Of a stretch of DNA of 64,000 nt, positions 24,000 to 34,706 are shown one piece after another. Within the stretch, counting starts at the first letter, position 1. Each line of letters opens with the position of its first letter. The notes below the pieces were generated by a model. It worked only from the letters and a program-made list of their open reading frames with translations, had not been told where the DNA came from and searched no databases. Made by a program: the position numbers and the translations under genes. Where the stretch lies: assembly GCA_013339895.1 (NCBI GenBank), contig JABACO010000001.1, positions 124,001-188,000 of the forward strand, in the 5' to 3' direction. The DNA is from Ephydatia muelleri (lineage: Eukaryota > Porifera > Demospongiae > Spongillida > Spongillidae).

Positions 24000-25146
24000 G
24001 CAGCGATAATTCTTTAAATTTGCTACACATCACATGCACACGTGCTAAATTATGTGAAAGAGTGCACATCGATATCACTAGTGAGTATTGGTTTGAAGGA
24101 ATTTACAGACACCCCATGTTTCACACCGTTAAACAGACGCCATTTTTAGCCTCTCAAGTTGGCCGCACGGCCGGCTGACCGCTTGCCAGGCAAGCGCTTT
24201 TTATTCGCCGACTCGTTTTTTAAGCTTTGCCTTATTGCATCCTACAACTATGCCCCTTCAATGTATGAAGGCTTTCAAATGTAGGAAATTGCTAATGAAC
24301 AGTTTAGTGCTTATTTGCTTGTATCAACACTTTGTTAACTTGTGATCTTAAATGCACACTGCAGACAATGGAATGGTCTAGCGCGAGCGTGCGGGTATAT
24401 AAAAAGTTCTGATCGAGCTATATTCTATTGTGCCGTGCGCGTGCATCCATGCATGCGCATGAAAACATGCACAGGGCCCGGACAGTATTTTGAAAGGAGA
24501 GCAATGTTGATTTGATTACGTCAACAGACTGGCCATTATAGTTATTAAACTATTGCCGTATATCTGGGAAAAGCCAGCATAAATAGGTAATCGATTTCCT
24601 ACCGATTTTCTGCATATGAAGGAAACGAATATCGACTAATCGTGACTAAGAAAAACAGAATCGGTTTTTTCGACTACAGGAAAGTCTGAAATCGGTAACC
24701 TGCTACTCTACTAAGTGCATAGTCGACCGAATAGGTAATCGCGAATAACCGGTTAACCTACAAAACCTGAAAACCGGTTACACACCCTAGTTATTATACA
24801 TACCCTTTGAGGTGGTAGAATCCTAGCAACCTATAGCGCCTCATCAATGATACACTTGGAAGGGAAGGCTCCAATTGCCTTAGTGTATAGATGATGAACT
24901 TTTGGTTTAACTTCCCCTAAATCAAAGATAACACATAAATAGGGATAGTCTTCAATATATACAATACCTACCATAGGCCATGGACTAGATAAGCCAAGGC
25001 ATCAATTCTGGACTAAAATGGTCTGAAATCTGGTTCTGTAGTGTGGTGACTTGAACTTAAAACATCTAAGCACACTAATCATTTAGTGGGAAATGTAACA
25101 TAAAGGCCTGCATGTAATACACTGTACATAACATACCTGTCTCCTA
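24000..25146. other. intergenic, no supported feature
   Basis: No coding chain recognised. A small GC palindrome (ggccgcacggccgg) lies near 24165, and the rest is AT-rich unique sequence. Confidence 0.35.
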
Positions 25147-25155
25147 ATTGTCTTC

Positions 25156-25284
25156 AAAATCAGTTGATTCTATTTCAATTGTTGAAGGGTGTCTGATAGA
25201 ATCAATTGGTGGTGGCTCATGGATGAAAAAGCTGGGACCTGGAGAAACCTGCACGAGTCCTTCATCACTGTTATGAGGAACCAC
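25156..25284 (-). CDS. possible terminal exon, product unknown
   Basis: A minus-strand open segment reads VVPHNSDEGLVQVSPGPSFF and ends ESTDFEDN before a TAG. Acidic and proline/serine-rich composition with a stop suggests a last coding exon, but no partner exons were found upstream, where an inverted-repeat element is inserted. Confidence 0.3.
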
Positions 25285-25301
25285 CTACATATAGACAGAT
25301 A

Positions 25302-26031
25302 AGGCCACACCAAACTAATCTTTAGTTTCTGGTCCCCGCCCGCATCCCTTTTATCAGAAATAAGTTTATTGAGACTATAATAATATTCATAAGAATTATC
25401 ATATTCATTGCTCCTTGGCGTCCATATTAAAGCATGCATGACCCTAGTGAACTGTAGTGTCGTTTCTTTGAACAAGACGATATATCCTTGGAAGATATGC
25501 CAAGCCAATGGTGAAAATATTCTATATCAATACAATTGAACCCTGTTTGGAAACGGAACAGACAGGCGTTCTATTATTTGGGTAAGTCGAAAGACATGCA
25601 GTTTGGACGCGATAGACTTAGAAATTGATGTAAAAGACAGTGTAAGCGCATTTGTGCCATTCATCAAGTTTATAATTGGCGATAGAAGTACGACTACTAC
25701 TGTCCCGGGCCAGTCAGTATTTGAAGTTCTAATGAGCGCCCAACGTATCACGAGTCTTCCTAAGAGAATAGAAATATAAAACAACAACTGTTTCGTGGCA
25801 TACACCATTGCTTGTCTCTCAAGGGTCTGCATACTTCTGCTGTTGCTCGCGCAGCATGTATCCAAGTACTCATCAGTGTTCTATTGAAACGTACTAAAAT
25901 AAGGTAGATGTCATGTATCAATGTCAGTGGTGGGCCGTTAATAAAGTCCTAAAGTCCCAATCACCCGCCCGCCCGCATGCTATAATTATAATGAAGAGGA
26001 CCAGAAACTAAAGATTAGTTTGGTGTGGCCT
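25302..26031. mobile_element. 730-bp TIR element (non-autonomous DNA transposon)
   Basis: 34-bp terminal inverted repeats (25302-25335 and 25998-26031) begin AGGCCACACCAAACTAATCT and match perfectly. A cccgcccgcat word follows one TIR and precedes the other in the same orientation. The interior has no convincing coding frame, so it is a MITE-like element whose superfamily I cannot assign. No clean target duplication was found. Confidence 0.85.
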
Positions 26032-26491
26032 AATAGTGAAAGCAATGCCATTTACATGTAAGAAAACATTAAATACAATTCTATATTTAATTCTCATGCT
26101 GTTACAGGTATTGCTGATCATAATCGCATCACACTTGGCATAGTTAGTGTCTGCCGAAACCAGAGAAACCCAGGGTGTTCCCAGACTTTAGACTCTAGAT
26201 TTAATCAACTTTAGCACCTCAACACTCACTTAGTATAAAAAGTACCACAGACGCATATAGTAATACATACCAAATTTGCTGTATTGGTGCTATGCTGATG
26301 ACTTGAAGCATCTTAAGTGGTGCGCGCTTTCCAGGTGCCTGTTGTACTTCGAAAGGTAGGGAAACTGAATTTTAATTTGCATAAAGCACAATAAAACCGT
26401 TCCGCCATGTCTTAATAGTATTAAAATATTAGTCAGAATCGGATGTGATACTAAACGCCGTAACAGTGACGATTGCTTTTTCGACCGAATC

Positions 26492-27771
26492 AGGGGCGGG
26501 CGCGCAAAGGGCAGAGGGGTACGAAAGGGGGGGGGGGGAGGGGCCACGCCCCCTCCGCTCCGGCTAGGGGTATGGGGGAGCTCCCCCATTGGTGTCTGGG
26601 GCGAAGCCCCAGAAGCTTTGCAAGTTCCGCGTTATAAGCTTCAGAACAATAAGGCATTTCATACCGTTTCAGCCACAAAATGCTATGCCTTCCAGTCGCT
26701 CAAACTGCGCATGCGCACGTGCTGCAGCAGCTTTTTACATACTTGAATTGTCATAAAATACATGCAATGAACATTAAAGTAACGTAAAGTTAAAATCGGT
26801 ATTCAGACTTTAAACAGTTCATCACAAAAGTAGCATTCTCATTGTGATCCACTGATAAAGTAACACTCTTGATTTGGTCAGCCATTTGTATTTCCTGGTC
26901 GTCATCGGCATCAAGAAGAAAACTTGAAGCAATCCCCAAGTAATCATCACTAAATCGGAACTCTTGATCTACGTTTTGGTTGGATACATTCTGATTCTGG
27001 ACAATTTCTTCACAAAACCGACTCTCATCACTTCGACCTTCGTCCCTTGTCGAACTTGCACACTGCTCTCGTCAGGGACACGGACCCAATCATTTCGATC
27101 TGCTTGGCTATAGATTACAGTTCTCGTTACTAGCAAAACGTATGATAGAGTTAATGTTTATCGCCTAACATTTGATGAATGGTTGAGTGCCGTTTAAGCA
27201 TTCTGAAACTAGGTTTGACGTCCGTTTGACGCACAGCCGTTCACTTTCTCTCTAGCACGCTTCAGCTAAGGGGGGCCTTTATAGGTTAACTTAGCCTTCT
27301 TATTACAATTTTTTTTGTCATCCGTATATTATTAAATTTGACTGCTGAATGGGTTAAGCAGATATAGGAACCACCACAAACCAAATTAATAAGCGAATGC
27401 TATTGGGTATTCGCTTTTTGGGTATCGCAGCCAAAATAATTAACTTGTTTGTAATCGGCCTTTGTTGTGCGGCAGCGACAACGGATGTTGTTCAGTTGAT
27501 TGATGAGGTGCCAGATGCGGATGGCCTTGAGTTTGAGTCTCCGATTCCCCTTGAGTGTTTCTGATGCGGATGTCGACGAGGAGCTGAATTGCAGTGAAGA
27601 TGGTGATGGTCCGAGGATCACGAAGAGGACGCATGGAGCCATGGCTGCCACCATCACTGAGGCCGCAAGCTACCCTTCGGCCCAAGTCTTTTTAAATGAC
27701 CAGTACTAAGGTCGTAAGGGGTTGCATGGAGGGGGGGTGCGCCCTACACGCCCCTCTAAATCCGCCACTGG
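26492..27771. mobile_element. possible hAT-type element, degraded
   Basis: The left terminus CAGGGGCGGGCGCGC and right terminus AAATCCGCCACTG resemble the CAGnGGCGGA ends of hAT-like elements. The sub-terminal block at 26520-26610 (ggggtatgggggagc...ggggcgaagccccagaag) is shared with the hAT element at 52400. A minus-strand exon-like segment, SVTLSVDHNENATFVMNCLK, lies inside near 26830. No target duplication was seen, and the right end sits in the spacer of the next palindrome. Confidence 0.4.
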
Positions 27772-28205
27772 ATTTCATCATGGTGAAAATATAAAGTAGT
27801 AACACATATCCATGCAACCCCTTACGACCTTAGTACTGGTCATTTAAAAAGACTTGGGCCGAAGGGTAGCTTGCGGCCTCAGTGATGGTGGCAGCCATGG
27901 CTCCATGCGTCCTCTTCGTGATCCTCGGACCATCACCATCTTCACTGCAATTCAGCTCCTCGTCGACATCCGCATCAGAAACACTCAAGGGGAATCGGAG
28001 ACTCAAACTCAAGGCCATCCGCATCTGGCACCTCATCAATCAACTGAACAACATCCGTTGTCGCTGCCGCACAACAAAGGCCGATTACAAACAAGTTAAT
28101 TATTTTGGCTGCGATACCCAAAAAGCGAATACCCAATAGCATTCGCTTATTAATTTGGTTTGTGGTGGTTCTTATATCTGCTTAACCCATTCAGCAGTCA
28201 AATTT
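27334..28205. repeat. large palindrome, 397-bp arms and 78-bp spacer
   Basis: Arms 27334-27730 and 27809-28205 are reverse complements, nearly perfect (one mismatch noticed near the outer end, and the internal frames of both arms translate identically). The spacer 27731-27808 contains a hAT-like terminus (aaatccgccactg). Arms this alike imply a recent inverted duplication, gene conversion between arms or a foldback transposon. Confidence 0.92.
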
Positions 28206-28264
28206 TCATTTTCATTCATCCAACCATTTGTGGAGAAAGCATACTTATGGCATCTTGGATATGT

Positions 28265-28332
28265 CCTTAGCATTCAGCCTGCACATTCAACTTCAATTTG
28301 AAATTTAGATCATACGACTTACGCTTAGCCAT
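28265..28332 (-). pseudogene. pogo/Tigger-like transposase N-terminus remnant
   Basis: From an ATG the minus strand reads MAKRKSYDLNFKLKLNVQAE and then stops. The RKSYxxxFKLKxVxxAE pattern is the start of the DNA-binding domain in pogo/Tigger-like or Brinker-type transposases. Only about 21 codons survive. Confidence 0.4.
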
Positions 28333-29266
28333 GCATGAAGAAGTCAATAGGTATTAGGTCTGTGTAGGGGGCTTAGTCCGCACTTGTGGGGGGCTATAGC
28401 ACAAATGGGAGACGAGAATATGCGCATATATCGCGTGAGGCATTATTGATGTATACGTCGTATTAATTATAATACAAATGCCTTCCCTTGTGATTTCCAA
28501 GACCCCTTTCATGCTAACATTCATTACTAGGTATCCAAATGTGATACAAATTTGTAACAAACGTAACTTAATTGCGCTATCGACATAAGCAAAATTCTGC
28601 GCACTTTTTCGCTCTACTGTGTTCCGATCGGGTCTGTTCATCTCGTTGTTAGTGCCCAGGGATTCATCGTGAAACCGGCAGAAACTATTTTTTGCGTAGT
28701 GTAATGATAGCAGAATAGTGCACTGTAATCAAATATCGAACTTCAAACACTAACAAATCCAATTGAGTAACAGTTAAATTTGTTAATGCGGGTACAATTG
28801 TCTCCTTGTTATTTGGTTCTACGAGTGTGTAATTAAGAATTGCATATGGCTGGGCTGCAAGTATATATAACCACAGGAAAAAAATGCGTCGAATCATTTA
28901 AAAGATTTTCCTGGTGATTTGTTTGAGACAATCCAATGGTCAATCATTACGTGATTGAATACTACTTTCATATCGGAAATCAACAATAGAATCATAACAT
29001 AATCATGCAGGTATTTTTCATTTGATTCTATTGAGAAATCAATAGTCATTTCAATTGTAAAATACAATCATGATTTGTCTATGGATCTTGTAGAAAATCA
29101 ATAAGGAATTCAATTGTGAAATACGCTGCAAATCAGAGCATTGATTTTTACAAAATCCATTACACGTGTCTTTTATACATCACGTGACAGTTACAAATGG
29201 AACATGGTAAATACTGCATACAATTGTACATAGAAGCATAGGCCATGGTGCCACTTGGTGTTGGTG

Positions 29267-30255
29267 CTATTCTTCACGACGAGCTGCACGAACAGCACGC
29301 GCTCTACTCAAGTTCACCAAACGTTGCTGTTCGAAAGCAGTTCGTTCTTCTTCTTCATCACTCAGCACACGCGCTTCTGATATCGGTACCAACTGCACCG
29401 AAGAGCGAATTCTGCCAATGCCTTCCGCATCATCAACCGTAAGTTCCCCTGCCAGAATGGCGGTTTTCACTGCTTTGTCTCGTGCTGCCTACAGGACGGA
29501 AAACAAAAGTAACTACATGCACGTGTTTTTTTTTTTTAATATCAATATTTTCGACTTACGTATGTTAAGCGACTTTGCTTTAGTGCCAAACGTCGCTTTT
29601 TCTTCTTCTCTGGGTCAGATGTGGTTAGAACAGTAGTCCTTCTAGTCGTGTAGAAATCCTTATTGGAATAGATCAGAGCACATGCATTGGTCAAAGATAA
29701 TGTCGGAAACTAAACGATTCCCTACCTTGATTCTTTTACTGAGCGCAGTTGCGTTTGGAACGGGGTACTTCTTGAATATTAAGAGTGCCTCTACTGAACT
29801 GATCAGCTGTTTCCGAATATCTTCGTCAAGTTCCTTCCAACTCTTTGCCTCCATCGCCTCTTTTAGATCTTCTGCGTGTTGGTGAAACGCATCTTGAAGG
29901 ATGTTCTAAGACCATATTATAACACAATGAAACCATGGCATCTTAAAAATTATGAGATACAAACCAGTGGTACGCGGTTTTTGGCTCCTGACTTTGATGA
30001 GGCTTGTGATTTTTCTGCTAAGCCTAAAACAACGTTACAAAATTCCATTAGACTGCAATGTGTGTTGCATGACTTACCGTCAAACTGTGCCACGACATCT
30101 TCTATAGCGGAAACGCGTTCATTTAGCTCCTCCAATTTAAGGATCCGTTCTTCCATTAGACGTATCTGACTACGAAGTATTGTTTCTTCTCTGTCAGTTT
30201 CATGGTCTGCTAGAACAGACTTTCGTGCTGCCTTCAAACTTCGAGACGTCGACAT
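29267..30255 (-). CDS. CACTA accessory protein, coiled-coil, about 242 residues
   Basis: Five exons in consistent phase: 30255-30078, 30023-29974, 29905-29726, 29658-29560 and 29488-29267. The N-terminus (MSTSRSLKAARKSVLADHE) is followed by a heptad-rich helix (IRLMEERILKLEELNERVSA), a basic patch (EKKKKRRLALKQSRL) and an acidic/Arg-rich tail (LSDEEEERTAFEQQ). Plant CACTA elements also carry a second gene (TNPA-like DNA-binding protein); this gene occupies that role by position but shares no obvious motif with it. It reads as intact while the neighbouring transposase is broken. The function is inferred from context only. Confidence 0.75.
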
Positions 30256-30303
30256 TTTCCAAAACACGTGCACGTGTATTGCGCATGCGTTGTGAAAAGC
30301 AAA

Positions 30304-33300
30304 ATGCCAAGAGTTCGAGCTCAGAAAAGAGTGGGGCTATATGCCTGCAATTGTACAAAATGCAAGAAAAAGTACCGTTATTCTTACTCGACCGTTTGTA
30401 GACACCGTAACATTGACGGGACTGAGGCTGGAGAGGCAGAAAGAGACGTTTATGTGCCAGACACCAGGGAAAGTCTGCAGCTAAATTCCAATCTGGATAT
30501 GGATGTAACGATTTCATCTACAGGTGCGTGGCGAAAAGGCAGCATGCGCTTGCGCACGGGGCCAGGATGTTAATCTATACAGCCGGATCATGTAGTGGCT
30601 ATATTTCTGGTACCACAATAAATGAATACTGTCACCTAGCCTTTTATGTACATGTTTGTACATGTAGGTAAATATTATATACATAGTTCCATCTTTGTCG
30701 GATACAGCATGCATGCATGCATCAATTTTTGGTAAGGGTTGGACACTATATAGATGTATCAGAATATTGTGGCATCCATGTTAGCTAATATTAATTATGT
30801 TCCCATGTAGCAAATGAACAGAATTCTAGTGGCAGTGATCATGACCTGTTCTCAGTGCAAGATGATTTTTATGTGGGGACGCAAGAGTGTTCTGGTAAGT
30901 TATTTCTCAATCACATTAAAAAGATTCATTACTCCATATGTACTGACCACATAAGGTGCAGAAAGGTTATCAGATGCATGTTTTGAGGAATCTGCTACTG
31001 AATCTTCTGAGCCTGAAACTGATTGGTCTGTGCACAGGATGGATTCTGAAACAGATTCTGATAATTTGGAAATATCTCTAGGTACTGAGCAAAACAACTC
31101 AGAAGGTGGGACTGCTGTCATTGACAATTCAGTTGAGATGGAAATACAAGATGCTAACAATCATGAATCAGATACATCTTAACAAAAACGTATGGAGATA
31201 AGTGCAGGTCCACATTACAGTTTACTAAAATGGATTTGTATCATTCTGATTCGAATCTTTTTAAGTACAAGTTAACTAAGGCAGCCATTTTACCTATGTG
31301 TGGGCTCATTTCTACTCTCATTGACCATCCACTTCATAAAATCTTCCCCACAACTTTGGATGGTGTGTTCAATGTTTTGTCACTGGGTAAAATAGAAGGA
31401 ACAGTATACATTGTCTGTCCAAATGATTCATGCAATCAGCTGTATACAGAAACATCTCTGCCACCTTGCAAGACATGCACTCATGTCACATTTGGTAAAA
31501 GATGTGGCTACGAGCTAGGGTACTTTAAAAACATGGCCTTTTTGAAGAAAAAATGGATGCCACATAAATCATTCTACTTTGTGCCATTATCTGCTTGGAT
31601 TACAAAGTTTTTAAGTGATTCAACATTCAACACATTGATTGCAAAGCCCATGGCTCCTACAGGATTGCCTGGGAGTGTGATGATGGATATTGTAGATGGA
31701 AAGGTCTGGAAAGAGTTTTCAAAGACTAATCCATCATTTAATGATAAAGATGCTCTCAGCATTGGCCTTCTATTAAATTTTGACTGGTTTAAGCCATTTG
31801 ATCAATCAGAATACAAAGTATCTGCACTAATGATGAGTGTAATAAACTTACCAAGAAATGAACGATTTAAAAAGAGATGTACCATGATACTGGGCATTAT
31901 ACCTGGCCCTACAGAGCCAAAGGGAAATATTAATACTTTCCTCCAGCCTATAGTTGATGATCTGCTCTTATTGTGGAATGGAATACCAATAATTAATTCA
32001 ACTCAAAAGATAGTTAAAGCAGCTTTACTAGGTGTTTCATCTGATATGCCAGCACTAAGGAAAGTCTCGCAATACCTAGGTCACAAAGCTGATTTAGGGT
32101 GTTCCCGCTGCAACTTTATGGCCGAAAGGGATCCCACAAAGAAAGGTGCTTCTGGTAAAATGTCATACTATATATGTGTTGCAGCACCAGACAGAACCAA
32201 TGTCCAAGTGCGAGACCAAGCCAAGGAATACCAATCAGCTGGTTCCCTGACAGTGGCAAAAGAAATTCAGAAAAAAAATGGAGTTCGCTACTCAGAGTTA
32301 GTTCGCTTGCCATACTTTGATATGGTTAAAATGCTCCACAGACCCAATGCACACTTTCATTTTAGGTATGGTTCAGAATGAAGTAAAATTATGCCTTCAA
32401 AACATTCCTGATAGCAAGCTTGCTGAAGTTTATAAACGAATGCAAAGTATAAGATTGCCATATGACATTGGAAGCTTGCCTACAAACATAAAAGGTGCTG
32501 ATGGACTTTCAGGGTTAACAGCCCAACAATGGAAAAACTTTGCTTGTGTTTATGCCAGACCTTGTTTCTCAGGTTTGCTGCCAGATAAGTTTTTTAAGCC
32601 TTTGTCCCTACTATGAGAAATTGTGGTGCATATAACTAAGCCAATCATGAGTGAAGAAGATATTGAGACATTGTACAGGTTAATACATGAGCATCATAAA
32701 AGATTTGCTGCAGCATATGGGAAATGGGATATTTCTATAAATTATCATATGGCCCTACATATTTGTGATATTATTAGTGACTATGGACCACCACATGGTT
32801 ATTGGTGCTATGCTTATGAACGAATGAATGGTTATCTAAGTGATATTCCAAACAACGGACGGAATATTGAATCACAATTAATGGTCAAACTATTGCAGCA
32901 GCTTTGTTTCTCTAATTGTGAATTGCCAAACATATCGACAGAGACCTCTACAGCATTGAAACCTGTACTGGCAACAGATGTGGAAATGGATGCAGATAAC
33001 TATGCAGTGTATCAGTACTGACAACAGAGGTGGAAATGGATGCAGATAACTATGCAGTGTATCAGTACTGACAACAGAGGTGGAAATGGATGCAGATAAC
33101 TATGCAGTGTATCAGTACTGACAACAGAGGTGGAAATGGATGCAGATAACTATGCAGTGTATCAGTACTGACAACAGAGGTGGAAATGGATGCAGATAAC
33201 TATGCAGTCTATCAGTACTGACAACAGAGGTGGAAATGGATGCAGATAACTATGCAGTGTATCAGTACAAGTTGTATATTTCACCTGTCTTAGACAATTT

Positions 33301-33946
33301 TGATATCAATGCAATATCGACAGAGGTGAAGTTGATCATTGGCCAATTGAATTCCTACATCCAAGTAAGAGTCGTGTAAAAGTGGACAAGGAGGTTTACA
33401 AACATATAGAGGAATTTTGCAAAAAAAGTATACAATACAGATGGGAATGTTTATGTGAATCCTAGAATTGACAAATTTGGGCGCTGTACAGTGAATGGAC
33501 AAACATACTCCTCTGACTTTAATTCTACAGACAGGGGTTCTCTAGTAAAGGCCTTTTTTGTGTTAAAAGATAGCAATGAACTTCATCCCTATTTTGGAAT
33601 TGTCAGATTCTTTTTCAGGCTGTGTGTTACTTTGACATATGACACAAGTAATGGCAAAAAGAATGAAGTGTTTGAGAATTTCCTAGCATATGTAACGTGG
33701 ATGTGCTTCAAAACACCTCAAATTGACAAGACTACTGGGCTTTACATGGTAAATGACACATTTTACGAACAAGACAGAGTATTGAGCCCTAAAAGATTTT
33801 TAACCGTTGTGCTCTTGCACCCACTGGAAGAAAAGGTGCAGCATCATATTATGTCACTGAGCTACCACGTTAACATGTGTCAAGTTTGTCAGTTCATTAT
33901 ATATGTGTTCTTGCTTCAATGTACAAAACATTCTTATTTTGTTTAA
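30304..33946 (+). pseudogene. tnp2-type CACTA transposase, decayed
   Basis: First exons 30304-30523, 30811-30894 and 30956-31180 give a Cys/His-containing N-terminus (YACNCTKCKKKY...VCRH) and an acidic Ser-rich region. The main domain (from about 31190) has the tnp2 signatures LLLNFDWFKPF, LGIIPGPTEPKGNINTFLQP and, near 32320, STDPMHTFILG. The region 32640-32900 resembles the DUF4218 part (HGYWCYAYERMNGYL). A C-terminal block from 33455 (KFGRCTVNGQTYSSD) completes the family layout. Breaks: a frame change between 31180 and 31230 (could be an unseen intron), a frameshift near 32325, a TGA near 32614 and a 50-bp tandem repeat at 32990-33270 that disturbs the frame. The copy is therefore probably non-functional. 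Confidence 0.85.
32990..33270. repeat. 50-bp minisatellite inside the transposase gene
   Basis: Six copies of a 50-base unit (tatgcagtgtatcagtactg...) start at 33001, 33051, 33101, 33151, 33201 and 33251. Because 50 is not a multiple of three, the expansion shifts the frame between the two C-terminal coding blocks. Confidence 0.95.
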
Positions 33947-34192
33947 GGTGCATGCATGGCATCTCTGGTGCATGCATGGCATCTCTGAATAATGACATTT
34001 CTGCGTAGTGGAAGCGGTAAAAAAAAACAGTGAAATCAAAAACGTGATTTGGAATCATTCATCTGATTTGTTATGTATTGAAAAATCTTTTCGAGATTCC
34101 ACATTAGGAAAATCATGTTATGATTCCATGAATTCTGTGTAAAATCATATACTGAAACAAAATGTGATTCGACGCATTTTTTTCCTGTGAAC

Positions 34193-34706
34193 CGCTGAAC
34201 TCCAGATTATGGTTGCCTCCTGTTTTTTATGCCACAATATGTTAGTAACGATGATGGATTGGCGGGATGGGATATGCTCCCCTGTTCAATGACATTTATG
34301 GTGATGTACTCATTAACGGGTGATTTCAAATATTAAAGGCTACTTTCAAAAATACAAAATCCTGCCGAGAATCCTGCTGCAATTTTCATTTCAATAATAA
34401 CCGGAGCGGGAAGATCGATTAACAGGTGGGTCTAAATCACTGTATGTGAGTTGCAACATCCATTGTACTGCGGCCGGTGGAACTTTACACTTCCAGCCTG
34501 ACCATACTAATAATTATTCCTCTAGTTCGACCGGAAATCGAAATCGATGTTATCACTTTATTCGTTCTTTTTGTGCAGCTGTGCTTCCAATAATATAGAC
34601 AGTACTTTACGGACGGACAATTGTATCGTCATAATTTATTAATAAGACTCAGCGGTCCTGATTTTAATCATTATTGAAGTCAATAAATTATCGGAGGCAT
34701 GTGATA
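34193..34706 (+). promoter_or_regulatory. XPO5 upstream region (inferred promoter)
   Basis: This is the 514-bp gap between the CACTA right end and the XPO5 start codon. It has no coding signal. A promoter must lie here or inside the transposon end, but no clear TATA box or initiator could be pinned down. Confidence 0.35.

Larger units (their letters stand above)
28872..34189. mobile_element. 5.3-kb CACTA (EnSpm) DNA transposon
   Basis: 25-bp terminal inverted repeats beginning CACAGGAAAAAAATGCGTCG occur at 28872-28896 and 34165-34189, flanked by the 3-bp duplication AAC on both sides (28869-28871 and 34190-34192). A CAC start and 3-bp duplication are hallmarks of CACTA elements. Sub-terminal regions are rich in short gattc/aatca motifs in both orientations, as expected for transposase-binding arrays. 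Inside are a tnp2-type transposase gene (plus) and a small second gene (minus) whose start codons are 48 bases apart. The element ends about 520 bases upstream of the XPO5 start codon. Confidence 0.92.

Noticed and set aside
25527-25865. 112-codon minus-strand frame inside the 730-bp TIR element
   Set aside because: No transposase motif; composition is not protein-like and no splice partners were found.
27400-28139. Paired identical frames in the 397-bp palindrome arms as real proteins
   Set aside because: Several overlapping frames are equally open in each arm and none shows a known domain or codon constraint that can be judged here.
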